Assembly (NCBI GenBank): GCA_947260035.1
Contig: CAMYOO010000020.1
Span: 1 to 41,248 of the forward strand
Origin: an uncultured delta proteobacterium
Lineage (GTDB): Bacteria; Myxococcota_A; UBA9160; JAFDET01
DNA: 41,248 bases
Direction: 5' to 3'
Shown here: piece by piece, positions 34,519 through 41,248 of the stretch
Layout of the letters: the number at the start of each line of letters is the position of its first letter
Position numbering within the stretch: position 1 is the first letter of the stretch
Translations under genes and position numbers: made by a program
The notes under the pieces: model-generated
The model's input: only the letters and a program-made list of their open reading frames with translations
Databases searched by the model: none
Told to the model about the DNA's origin: nothing

Positions 34519-35343
34519 TCAGGACGGGTAGCCCAGCTCCGCCAGCAGCTCGCCGGCAACGCCCTCCACCGCTGCGATCTCCTGGCTCGAAAGCCGCTCG
34601 CGCCACTTGAAGTTCTGGCTGCGCACGTCCCGCACCAGCTCGTCCAGCAGCCCCGCGGGCCAGCTCAGCCCGCAGAAGCTCGCAACCGTCTGCAACGTAT
34701 CCGCCGGCGCGTCGCAGAAATCCTCGTAGCGAATCTCCAGGCAGCGGCCGGGCCCCAGCTTCGCGGCCGCGGCCCGCGTGTGCTCGATGCACAGCCGCCA
34801 CTGAAGCGCCGCTTGCTCGGCCGGCGGCCGCTCGAGCAGCTCGCGCCAGCCGGGCGGCCGGCTGCCCCACCAGGCTCCGAGACCGTCGTGGTGCTCGCGG
34901 CGATCCAGGATCGATCGCGCCACGGCGCGCCCATCGCGAACGAGATGCACGAAGAGCGCATCGGGGAAGATCGCATCCAGCCAGCCGACACGAAGACCGT
35001 TGCGCGGGTACTTGGAGAGGAAGCGCTGCTTGCCCTGGAGCCGCACCTGGGTGGCCGCCATGCGGCGCACCCAGTCGCGAGCCGCCGGCGTCAGGTGCGC
35101 CGCCTCCAGGACGTCGTCCTGCTCGCGCGCAAAACGCCGCCAGATGCGGCTGCCTTCCACGGGGACGTCCGGGCCCCGGAACGGACGCAGCAACTGGTTG
35201 AGCGTCACCGAGGTCGGCCACTTGCGGGTCGCCTTGGAGATCCAACCCAGCTCCGGGTGACGGGCCAGCTTGCGATAGAAGACCCAGGACCCGCTGCGCG
35301 GGAGCGAGACCAGGAAGATGGGCTTGTGGACGGCGTCGGCCAT
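34519..35343 (-). CDS. PAPS-type sulfotransferase family protein
   Basis: A 274-aa sulfotransferase, shorter than the one at 24469. PAPS-binding loop FLVSLPRSGSWVFYRKL and 3'-phosphate region FVHLVRDGRAVARSIL are intact; LSKYPRNGLRVGWLDAIFP and RYEDFCDAP are typical family sequence. ATG 35343 is preferred since the family similarity begins directly after it; the track start is seven codons upstream. It converges on the sulfatase-fold gene 7 bp away and lies 29 bp after the aldo/keto reductase stop, so it may be cotranscribed with the reductase. Confidence 0.88.
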   Translation of the reverse strand: MADAVHKPIFLVSLPRSGSWVFYRKLARHPELGWISKATRKWPTSVTLNQLLRPFRGPDVPVEGSRIWRRFAREQDDVLEAAHLTPAARDWVRRMAATQVRLQGKQRFLSKYPRNGLRVGWLDAIFPDALFVHLVRDGRAVARSILDRREHHDGLGAWWGSRPPGWRELLERPPAEQAALQWRLCIEHTRAAAAKLGPGRCLEIRYEDFCDAPADTLQTVASFCGLSWPAGLLDELVRDVRSQNFKWRERLSSQEIAAVEGVAGELLAELGYPS

Positions 35344-35372
35344 GAGGCGGCGGCAGGCTAGCACCCCCGCGT

Positions 35373-36254
35373 CTAGACCGTCTCCGGAAGCCCCGGGCCG
35401 AAGAGCGGACGCATGGCGAAGCGGTCCACGTCTGCGTCCAGCCCCTCCGCATCGGGCAATTCGGCGGGCTGCCCGGCGGCTTCGAGAACCGCCGGGAGCA
35501 GGGTGGCGTCACTCGTGGTGTTGAGGAACAGGCCCGGACGCGCCAGCACGTAGTGCACGGCCCGGCGGATCGCCTGCGGATCGCGCAGCGGCTCGTACCA
35601 GCTATAGCGGGGACCCGGATCGTCTTCGGCCCAGCGGCGGCGCGCCAGGCTCTTGATCGTCTGGACCGCCACGCCGCGCTCCCGGCACACCTGGACGAGC
35701 GCCTCGAAGTCGGCGGCGTAGTCCGGCTGGGAGAGCATGGTGTGGTTGTACGGGAGCAGCACCGAGTCGAACGGGAAACGCTCGAGGCTGCGCCGGTGCA
35801 TGTCCGCGACCCGGGTGCCGTGCCCCGTCACGCCGATGAAGCGCACCAGGCCCTGCTCCCGGGCCTCGACCAGCGCCTCCAGTGCGCCGCCCGGCGCCAG
35901 TGCGCGCTCCCACCCCTCCTCGTCCACCAGGTTGTGCAGCTGGATCAGGTCCACCGAGTCCACGCCCATGCGCTCCAGCGAGCGGTGCAGGCTGTCGCGA
36001 GCGCCGGCGCGGTCGCGATCCCCCGTCTTCGTGGCCAGGAAGACGTCCCCGCGGCGCTCGCGCAGGAAGCCCTCGAGGCGCACTTCCGACTCTCCGTAGG
36101 AGGCGGCCGTGTCGATGTGGTTGATCCCGTGCTGCAGGATCAGCTCCAGCGTGGCGTCGGCCCGCTTCTGGCTCATGGCACCCAGCGCCGCCGCACCGAA
36201 CAGGATTCGCGTGCTCGTGTGCCCCGTGCTGCCGAAGGGCTCCTTGGCGATCAT
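35373..36254 (-). CDS. aldo/keto reductase
   Basis: A 293-aa AKR (beta/alpha)8 barrel. The catalytic tetrad can be traced: Asp and Tyr in DTAASYGESE, Lys in LATKTGD, His in IQLHNL. NADPH-binding elements follow (NTTSDATLLP near the C-terminus). It reduces aldehydes, ketones or sugars in the cytoplasm; the specific substrate is unknown. It starts 21 bp upstream of the point where the Na/Pi transporter gene stops on the same strand. Confidence 0.92.
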   Translation of the reverse strand: MIAKEPFGSTGHTSTRILFGAAALGAMSQKRADATLELILQHGINHIDTAASYGESEVRLEGFLRERRGDVFLATKTGDRDRAGARDSLHRSLERMGVDSVDLIQLHNLVDEEGWERALAPGGALEALVEAREQGLVRFIGVTGHGTRVADMHRRSLERFPFDSVLLPYNHTMLSQPDYAADFEALVQVCRERGVAVQTIKSLARRRWAEDDPGPRYSWYEPLRDPQAIRRAVHYVLARPGLFLNTTSDATLLPAVLEAAGQPAELPDAEGLDADVDRFAMRPLFGPGLPETV

Positions 36255-36275
36255 CTCAGGCCTCCCATGTCCGCG

Positions 36276-37967
36276 CTACGCCGCCTCGTCGAGCGGCATC
36301 TCGGGCTCCGGTTCGTCCACCGCCACGGTCTTGGCGATGCGCTTGGCGAAGTAATAGAGCCGCTGCACGGTCTCGACCAGCTGCGACTCCAGACGGTAGA
36401 GCGTGAGCCGATCCTCCCCCCCGACGGCCAGGCGGTCGGCCAGGCGCCGCTTGAGCAAGGCCACCTGATCCATGATCTCGTGCTTGCTCTCGATCACGGC
36501 CCGGGCCAGCGCCAGGTCTTCATCGGCGACCGCGCGAGACGCATCGCCGATCGCTTGACCCACACTCCGCAGGAGCCCCTGCATCATGCGCTGCGTCTCG
36601 GGGCTCACCTCCAGCCCACGGCGCTGGGTCTCGGCCACCAGGGAACCAATGTTGATGGCGATGGTGTCCCCGATGTTCTGGAGGTGATTGGCCGCGCCCA
36701 GGACCCGCTCCAGCTCCTCGGTATCGCGCGCGGTGACCTTCTTCTGAAGCACACGTCGCGCGTAGTCGACGATCGCATCGTGCAGAGTCTGCACGTCCGC
36801 CACACGCGTCTCCAGTGCCGCTCGATCCAACGGCGGCCGCTCCAGCTGGCGTTGCACTTCCCGGACCAGCTCACCCAGGTGGCCCACCTCGAAACGCATG
36901 CGGTCGATGGCCAGGGGCGGCGTCGTCAGGTAGCTGTCATCCAGGAAGCGCGGCACTCCGCGCGCCTTTGCCTCCAGCCGATCCGGCACGATCAGCCGCA
37001 CCAGGGCCGCCAGCAGACCGGTGAAGGGAAGGAAGAGCAGTGTGTTGGCGACGTTGAACGCGGTGTGGGCGTTGGCGATCTGGCGCGGCGTCTCGGCGGC
37101 CAGTCGGGCCGCGCCCGAGAGCTCCGCCTGCATGGGAGAGATGCGGCGCACGAACTCGGCCAGGTCCGGGATGAACCACACCCAGATAGCCACCCCGATC
37201 ACGTTGAAGAGGACGTGCACCGTGGCAGCCTGCACGGCCGCCCGGGGCTTGCCCAGGGCCGCCAGCAGCGCCGTTACGCAGGTCCCGATGTTCGCGCCCA
37301 AGGCCAGGGCGATGCCCGCGTCCAGGGTGATGAAGCCCTGGGACGCCAGCACGATCACGATCCCGGTGGTGGCCGACGAGCTCTGCACCAGGGCGGTGAA
37401 GAGCGCCGCGACCCCGATGGCGGTCAGCGGTGAGTCGATGCTCTTCATCGCGTCGATGAAGGGCGCGTACTCACGCAGCGGGCCCGTGGCTCCGCTCATC
37501 AGGTCCATGCCGAAGAAGATCAGCCCCAGCCCCATCAGCATGGCGCCGATCTGGGCGGTGAGCTCGCGCCGCGACGCGAACAGCATGGCGAAGCCCACGG
37601 TCAGCATGGGCAGGCCGTACTGGGTGACCTTGAACGCGACGATCTGCGCCGTCACCGTCGTGCCGACGTTGGCGCCCAGGATCACGCCCACGGACTGGGC
37701 CAGGGTCATGAGTCCTGCGGAGATGAAGCCCACCAGAAGGACCGTCGTCACCGAAGAGGACTGCACCACGGCGGTGACGAAGGCGCCGGTCAGTGCGCCG
37801 ATCACGCGGTTGCCGGTCAGCCGGCCCAGGACCTTGCGCATGCCCGATCCGGCAATGGACTTGAGCGACTCCGTGAGCTTGTCCATGCCGTAGAGAAAAA
37901 GCGCAAGGCCGCCGAACAGGCCTACGGCAACGGCTCCGACGTCGAGCGGAGGGGTGGCGGGCTCCAT
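36276..37967 (-). CDS. Na/Pi-cotransporter II family protein with PhoU-like tail
   Basis: A 563-aa phosphate transporter-like protein. The paired repeat signature is clear: TAVVQSSSVTT and TALVQSSSATT, each followed by a GANVGTTVT / GANIGTCVT motif. About eight membrane segments span residues 10-340. The C-terminal ~220 residues are helical and PhoU-like (MRFEVGHLGELVREVQRQL, LGAANHLQNIGDTI), as in bacterial YjbB-type proteins. Start ATG 37967 has TTGGAG just upstream; the track ORF begins 30 codons earlier without support. Likely function is Na-dependent phosphate movement across the inner membrane. Confidence 0.93.
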   Translation of the reverse strand: MEPATPPLDVGAVAVGLFGGLALFLYGMDKLTESLKSIAGSGMRKVLGRLTGNRVIGALTGAFVTAVVQSSSVTTVLLVGFISAGLMTLAQSVGVILGANVGTTVTAQIVAFKVTQYGLPMLTVGFAMLFASRRELTAQIGAMLMGLGLIFFGMDLMSGATGPLREYAPFIDAMKSIDSPLTAIGVAALFTALVQSSSATTGIVIVLASQGFITLDAGIALALGANIGTCVTALLAALGKPRAAVQAATVHVLFNVIGVAIWVWFIPDLAEFVRRISPMQAELSGAARLAAETPRQIANAHTAFNVANTLLFLPFTGLLAALVRLIVPDRLEAKARGVPRFLDDSYLTTPPLAIDRMRFEVGHLGELVREVQRQLERPPLDRAALETRVADVQTLHDAIVDYARRVLQKKVTARDTEELERVLGAANHLQNIGDTIAINIGSLVAETQRRGLEVSPETQRMMQGLLRSVGQAIGDASRAVADEDLALARAVIESKHEIMDQVALLKRRLADRLAVGGEDRLTLYRLESQLVETVQRLYYFAKRIAKTVAVDEPEPEMPLDEAA

Positions 37968-38154
37968 GACTTCTCCAAGGTGTAACGAGCGGTCAAGCCT
38001 ACCGGATTGCGGCCCGCCGGCAGGAGGTCGATTCCGCCTGCACTTCGAGCCGGACACGCTGCGGGATGCGCACGGAGCTGGAGCGACGCTTGGAGAGCGG
38101 CGAGGCGCGCGAGGGCGGTGTGCTCCCGCCCGGCAACCCGCCGAGGCGCAGCGC

Positions 38155-39060
38155 CTAGGGCCCTACCTCGAAGCGCGTCGGCGTCCCGGCGATCCAGACC
38201 CCCTGGTCGGGGCCGATCCGTTCGGTCTCGGGATCGACTTGGCCGTTGCGGTCCAGGTCGACGTAGATGCCGTCGTTCGTGAGATCGGCATCGTTGGCGC
38301 CCTGGTCCACGATCCAGGCGGCGTGGGGAATTCCGTTGAGGAAGACGCGGCCCTGGGCCTGGGTGCGGCTGTAGGCGCCGGCGCGGCTGTGTTCCAGCCC
38401 CTGCCGGTTCACGTACAGCCAGACGACGAAGTCGCCTTCGCCGCGCTGGCCCGGGTACAGCTCGCGCAGCGGAATCTCGATCGCGGTGGCAAACCCGCCC
38501 TTGCCCTGGTTGGGTAGCGGCTCGCCGTCATCGGTGAAGTCGCCGTTGTGATTGCGATCCAGGTAGAGCAGGCCGCCGCGGGTGCCCAGGTCGATGACGA
38601 AGGCGTAGCGACGACCGCCGCCGGGCCCGAGCTTCAGCTCCCCGAAACGCAGAACACGACCCTCCGGTGGTCGCTTCGTGGTAGCCGCGGGCGAGTTGGT
38701 CAGGGGCACGTTCTGGGTCGTGCTGCTGGCCGGGAGCTTCCAGTCCACCAGGGCGAAATCGTCGGCGAGCGACAGCCGGATCACCTGGGGCGGCGTTCCC
38801 ATCAGGTTGGCCTGGGGCCGGACCTGGGACTCAGGGGCCACGGAGGGGCCCGGGGCGGGCGACCACGGCTGCTCGGGCGGCGGCAGCGCGGCCTCGGGCA
38901 CGTGCTCGGGAGCCGATTCGACCGGCCACTGGATGCCCTCCACCAGGTTGAAGGCCAGCACCAGGAACAGCGCCCCGACCAGGGCACCGGCCAGGCGGCG
39001 CCCTCCCCCGCCCGGGGGCTCCACGGGCTGGTAGGGGCGCTGGTAGTCCGGGGCTTCCAT
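38155..39060 (-). CDS. membrane-anchored protein with Ca-binding-like loops
   Basis: A 301-aa protein of unknown family. A proline-rich cytoplasmic N-terminus, one membrane segment (AGALVGALFLVLAFNLVEGI) and a proline-rich linker precede a beta-rich extracytoplasmic domain. Two acidic loops, DRNHNGDFTDDGE and DLDRNGQVDPETE, match the DxDxNGxxD calcium-binding pattern of EF-hand or dockerin-like loops. Start ATG 39060 lacks a clear Shine-Dalgarno. It lies 66 bp after the lipoprotein gene and may be the last gene of the small envelope-protein run. Confidence 0.7.
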   Translation of the reverse strand: MEAPDYQRPYQPVEPPGGGGRRLAGALVGALFLVLAFNLVEGIQWPVESAPEHVPEAALPPPEQPWSPAPGPSVAPESQVRPQANLMGTPPQVIRLSLADDFALVDWKLPASSTTQNVPLTNSPAATTKRPPEGRVLRFGELKLGPGGGRRYAFVIDLGTRGGLLYLDRNHNGDFTDDGEPLPNQGKGGFATAIEIPLRELYPGQRGEGDFVVWLYVNRQGLEHSRAGAYSRTQAQGRVFLNGIPHAAWIVDQGANDADLTNDGIYVDLDRNGQVDPETERIGPDQGVWIAGTPTRFEVGP

Positions 39061-39126
39061 CCCCGGTGGTTCGGATGGACGTTGCCGGTTCTTGAAGGGG
39101 GACGCTCCGGGAGACCCGGCGCTCCC

Positions 39127-39636
39127 CTACTCCCACTCGACCACGGCCACTCCGTCGGGTCCGAACGAGGCGTTCAAGCGTGCGCGCTCGACCACGTGGG
39201 TCTGCCCGATGTCCTTGTAGACCGTGAGCTCGAGGGTGAAGGCCCCATCCGTCGCCAGCTTCTGGGGGCATTCGACCCGGGCTGTGCCGTATTCGTCCAG
39301 CCCGTAGGCGTTCTCGCAGCTCTGGCTGAGCCGGGGCGACGTGGTCAGCAGGCGGACCCAGAGGCGCTTGTCTTTGGTGTTGCGAAGGGTGAGCTGGAAG
39401 ATCGACGCGGGGTCCCCGCCGTCGGGCCCCGGCTCGAGGTGGACGTCCAGCACCTGCACCTTGGACTTCGCTTGCGAGTGCGCGTCGTGTCGGACTTCGA
39501 TGCGCGAGTTGCCCTTGTACAGGTCCTTGGTCTGCTGGCAGCCACAGACTCCGAGAGCGGCCACGAGCGTGGGGACGACGAGCCGGGCCAGCACAGCACT
39601 GTGGGAGCGGGACGGGCGATGCGGGTTCGAGATCAA
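39127..39636 (-). CDS. small lipoprotein, probable TTG start
   Basis: About 169 aa from TTG 39636, which has GGAGG nine bases upstream; GTG 39594 and ATG 39675 are in-frame alternatives lacking one. The signal is basic (NPHRPSRSHSAVLAR), hydrophobic (LVVPTLVAALG) and ends in a lipobox-like VCGC. The mature domain is a small beta-type fold (VQVLDVHLEPGPDGG, FQLTLRNTKDKRLWVRLL) like the YcfL family of outer-membrane lipoproteins, a tentative assignment. Its start region lies inside one copy of the duplicated leader element. Confidence 0.7.
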   Translation of the reverse strand: MISNPHRPSRSHSAVLARLVVPTLVAALGVCGCQQTKDLYKGNSRIEVRHDAHSQAKSKVQVLDVHLEPGPDGGDPASIFQLTLRNTKDKRLWVRLLTTSPRLSQSCENAYGLDEYGTARVECPQKLATDGAFTLELTVYKDIGQTHVVERARLNASFGPDGVAVVEWE

Positions 39637-39699
39637 GTTGGGGAACCTCCGGGAAGACGAGATGCAGTCTTGCATCGACCGCTGGTTTGCTCCACCGGG
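39605..39699 (-). promoter_or_regulatory. duplicated leader element, copy 1
   Basis: About 95 bp that align with 40326-40418 at roughly 75-80 percent identity by eye. Read on the minus strand it has GGAGCAAA, a GATGCA-AGAC-TGCATC hairpin, CTCGTCTTC, then GGGA-GGT-TCCC in which the GGAGG Shine-Dalgarno is paired, then TTGATCTCGAACC. It overlaps the start of the lipoprotein gene. A cis-acting RNA leader is possible; a duplicated gene start is the simpler alternative. Confidence 0.6.
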
Positions 39700-39754
39700 T
39701 CCTTCGGGGGGGGTCTGGGTGGCCGCCTGGGCCGCTCCCTCCCGCGGCTCCCGG

Positions 39755-40210
39755 TCAGCCCGCTTCGGGGGCGTCCTCGTAGTACGGCGACAGCTGTTCG
39801 AGAAGCCCGCGTGCCGTCTCCAGCTTCGTCAGGGTCGGCTCCAAGATGAGCGCACGACGCGCTCGCATGGCGATGTCGTTGCGGAGCGTCACGATGCGCT
39901 GGTACGTCGGCCGTGTCTCCTCGCGCCCCTCGCCGGCCTCCAGGCGCCGGGCGAGATGGTTGATCGAGTTCTCGATCACGCGCAGGTCGTCGAGGGCCTG
40001 GTGGCGGTTGCGGCTGGCGCGCCCCGCAGACGTCCCCTGCGGCGACTGCCGCACGGACTGGCGGACGTCCCCGGCCGCAGCGGCCAGCTCCTTCGCAAGC
40101 GCCGTGACGGCGGCCTGGTCCCATGCCTTCGGCTCGGCCCCGGCTGCCTGGGCCGTGACCAGGCCAACGGCCATCAGCGATGCGAGGGCGAGGCTCAGGG
40201 TGCGTGCCAT
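39755..40210 (-). CDS. small secreted helical protein, unknown function
   Basis: A 151-aa protein with signal peptide (MARTLSLALASLMAVGLVTAQAAGA) and a mature part of charged amphipathic helices (ALAKELAAAAGDVRQSVRQSP, DDLRVIENSINHLARRLEAG, TLTKLETARGLLEQL). No known domain is recognised; it could form a helical bundle in the periplasm. ATG 40210 has AAGGAGAT eight bases upstream. The second copy of the leader element lies about 115 bp upstream on the same strand. Confidence 0.7.
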   Translation of the reverse strand: MARTLSLALASLMAVGLVTAQAAGAEPKAWDQAAVTALAKELAAAAGDVRQSVRQSPQGTSAGRASRNRHQALDDLRVIENSINHLARRLEAGEGREETRPTYQRIVTLRNDIAMRARRALILEPTLTKLETARGLLEQLSPYYEDAPEAG

Positions 40211-40325
40211 GCTTCCATCTCCTTTGATCCGGTGCGACGCCGCCGATCCGAGATGGGCTCAAGGGCAGGGTCAGGAGCGTAGCGGGGGTCGCCTGGGGCA
40301 TCAGCGGACCAGCAGGACAGATCGG

Positions 40326-40418
40326 GATCGGGACGGACGATGCAGGTTCGAGATCAAGCCGGAAACCTCCGCGAAGACGAGCCGCAATCTCGCACCGTGC
40401 GCGGCTTTGCTCCACGGG
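40326..40418 (-). promoter_or_regulatory. duplicated leader element, copy 2, with short ORF
   Basis: Aligns with 39605-39699. Minus-strand order is the same: GGAGCAAAGCC, a weaker hairpin at the same place, CTCGTCTTC, CGGA-GGTT-TCCG enclosing GGAGG, then TTGATCTCGAACC. From TTG 40357 an 18-codon ORF (MISNLHRPSRSRSVLLVR, stop 40301) parallels the start of the lipoprotein signal in copy 1 but ends early. It lies between the 59-aa gene and the secreted protein gene at 40210. It may be a decayed gene start or a leader peptide. Confidence 0.55.
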
Positions 40419-40467
40419 CGTGCTTCCGGGCGTGCCTGGATCGCCCCAGGGGCGCTGGAGGCGGCCG

Positions 40468-40647
40468 CTAGTGCTTCAGGTCCCGCTTCACGTCCTTCTT
40501 GGCGTCCTTCTTCCCCCGCTTCACGTCGTCCTTGGCGTCTTGCAGTTGCCCCTTCATCCGATCTCCCACGTCGGCCCAGGCGGCCTGCGGGGCGAAGTCC
40601 GCCCACGCGAACACGGCGACGATCAGCGCGGCCACGATCCATCTCAC
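40468..40647 (-). CDS. 59-aa Lys-rich secreted protein, missed by the ORF track
   Basis: Starts at GTG 40647 with AGGAGG seven bases upstream. A signal-like hydrophobic stretch (WIVAALIVAVFAWADFAPQAAWA) is followed by a highly charged helix with a repeating pattern: MKGQLQDAKDDVKRGKKDAK, then KDVKRDLKH. The mature part recalls CsbD-like or LEA-type hydrophilic stress proteins but is too short to assign. At 59 codons it falls below the track cutoff. It begins the minus-strand run of small envelope proteins and faces ssrA across 342 bp. Confidence 0.7.
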   Translation of the reverse strand: MRWIVAALIVAVFAWADFAPQAAWADVGDRMKGQLQDAKDDVKRGKKDAKKDVKRDLKH

Positions 40648-40850
40648 AGCGAGTCCTCCTACGGGTGGGGAACGAGCGGCCGGTCCGCACGGGTTCGGAG
40701 CGTAGTGGATTCGGGCGAAGCTGGGCGCAAGAGACGCGCTGGAGAGCGGGTCCTCGGGGGCCCTCGTTTCCAGGGGGTTTGGAGGGAGGTTGCGGGTGCC
40801 TGGAAGGGGGTTGTCAGGGGCTTTCAGGTGCTTAGGTATTGCGGAGTTGT

Positions 40851-40874
40851 CGAATCGGGGAGGACCCCGATTCG
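40851..40874. repeat. hairpin 1 upstream of ssrA
   Basis: A perfect 10-bp stem, CGAATCGGGG and CCCCGATTCG, around an AGGA loop. It is followed by CTATAG. No T-run follows on either strand, so it is not a typical terminator. Confidence 0.75.
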
Positions 40875-40918
40875 CTATAGTTGGAGGTGTTTCGGAGGGC
40901 GGTATTGGAAGGGTGTGA

Positions 40919-40939
40919 AATCGGGCGAAGCGCCCGATT
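40919..40939. repeat. hairpin 2 upstream of ssrA
   Basis: A perfect 9-bp stem, AATCGGGCG and CGCCCGATT, around an AAG loop, followed by CCCTAT. Its right arm and flank (CCCGATTC-CTAT with one differing base) match hairpin 1, so the two are diverged copies of one element 44 bp apart. It ends 10 bp before the putative -35 of ssrA. Confidence 0.75.
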
Positions 40940-40989
40940 CCCTATCCATTTGACCGCTCTGGCGGCTGTTGCCGCGTTTCGCTGTTTCT

Positions 40990-41248
40990 GGGGGCGATCG
41001 GCTTCGACGGGTGGTCGAAGGCGGGCGCTGCGTGTCGAGGTCGTCACCCACCTCGTAAAACTGGTGGCACTGTTGGTAGTGATATCTGCCGACGCTGACT
41101 ACGCACTCGCTGCCTAGCTGAAACTAGGTCTAGCGACATCCGTCCGTGCCGTCTCCTAGCGGGTCGCGGGTGTCATCAGGAGGCTGGCCCCCGGCCGCTG
41201 GCAGGCCGCATCCGGGGGCGAGAATCAAGTCTGCCTGGGTGGTGCTTC
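40990..41248 (+). ncRNA. ssrA: tmRNA, 5' portion, truncated by window end
   Basis: The 5' end GGGGGCGATCGGCTTCGACGGG matches the conserved tmRNA start (acceptor strand and TTCGACGGG). CCTCGTAAAA upstream of the tag matches the same conserved stretch in other tmRNAs. The tag reading frame ends ADADYALAA and TAG at 41117; with resumption right after TAGTG it would read ISADADYALAA. Pseudoknot-rich sequence follows. The 3' T-arm and CCA end lie beyond the window. It rescues stalled ribosomes together with SmpB. This is one-piece order, not the permuted two-piece form. Confidence 0.93.

Larger units (their letters stand above)
40648..40989. promoter_or_regulatory. intergenic region between the 59-aa gene and ssrA
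   Basis: No gene is supported in these 342 bp. The sequence is G-rich on the plus strand in 40740-40830 and lower in GC near 40830-40980. It contains two related hairpins (listed separately), a TATAGT hexamer at 40876-40881 directly after the first, and a TTGACC hexamer at 40950-40955 that lies 35 bases before the tmRNA 5' end and could be its -35; a matching -10 is weak. Confidence 0.45.

Noticed and set aside
35553-37433. 626-aa plus-strand ORF opposite the reductase and Na/Pi genes
   Set aside because: Antisense shadow covering two well-supported genes.
38066-38158. 30-codon plus-strand ORF (MRTELERRLESGEAREGG...)
   Set aside because: No Shine-Dalgarno, overlaps the end of the opposite-strand gene and shows no recognisable sequence; possibly a gene remnant but unsupported.

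Overview
The window is 41,248 bp of very GC-rich, densely packed bacterial DNA. Gene content suggests an uncultured deltaproteobacterium-like lineage (Myxococcota, Desulfobacterota or Binatota-like): hopanoid-tailoring genes hpnI/hpnJ/hpnK, many lipid and CoA-type enzymes (thiolase plus DUF35, enoyl-CoA hydratase, SDR, DUF1214, sulfotransferases, epoxide hydrolase), GTG and TTG starts, and chains of 4-nt ATGA/GTGA/TTGA overlaps. This placement is inference; no rRNA is present. The right edge holds the 5' part of a tmRNA gene (ssrA), which fixes a phylogenetic marker.

Left to right: (1) 1-192, a 77-bp tandem repeat cut by the window edge. (2) 253-4428, a minus-strand operon, di-iron ferritin-like protein then hpnJ, hpnK and hpnI, each joined by a 4-nt overlap; hpnI/J/K tailor the sugar of composite hopanoids. 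(3) 4757-6917, a secreted protein and a thiolase/DUF35 pair. (4) 7060-13280, a membrane protein, PspC protein, acyltransferase and dienelactone-hydrolase-like pair, cca, a lipoprotein, lysA and an NfeD-like protein. (5) 13292-16954, SDR and enoyl-CoA hydratase, then a divergent 7TM-type histidine kinase. (6) 16972-21798, an RND/MMPL exporter fused to a cyclic-nucleotide-binding domain with a LolA-like partner behind a recognisable promoter, and an epoxide hydrolase. (7) 22076-25626, an unknown protein, a DsbA/HCCA-isomerase-like protein that seems to start at ATC, a DUF1214 protein and a sulfotransferase. (8) 25652-30801, a DUF3604 lipoprotein, an alpha/beta hydrolase broken by a perfect 59-bp tandem duplication, and, divergent across only 24 bp, a beta-lactamase-fold serine hydrolase and a PAP2 phosphatase. 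(9) 30847-37967, an SGNH hydrolase coupled to a sulfatase-fold protein with Thr at the nucleophile position, then a second sulfotransferase, an aldo/keto reductase and a Na/Pi cotransporter. (10) 38155-40647, four small envelope proteins, two of them preceded by copies of one ~95-bp leader element. (11) 40648-41248, two related hairpins and ssrA.

The most notable points are the di-iron protein locked into the hopanoid operon, the ATC-start gene, the frameshifting 59-bp duplication, a symmetric -10 element that appears to drive two nearly leaderless transcripts, the duplicated leader element with its Shine-Dalgarno inside a hairpin, the exporter-CNBD fusion, and an unusual tmRNA tag. Functions are assigned by reading motifs in the translations; no database search was run.
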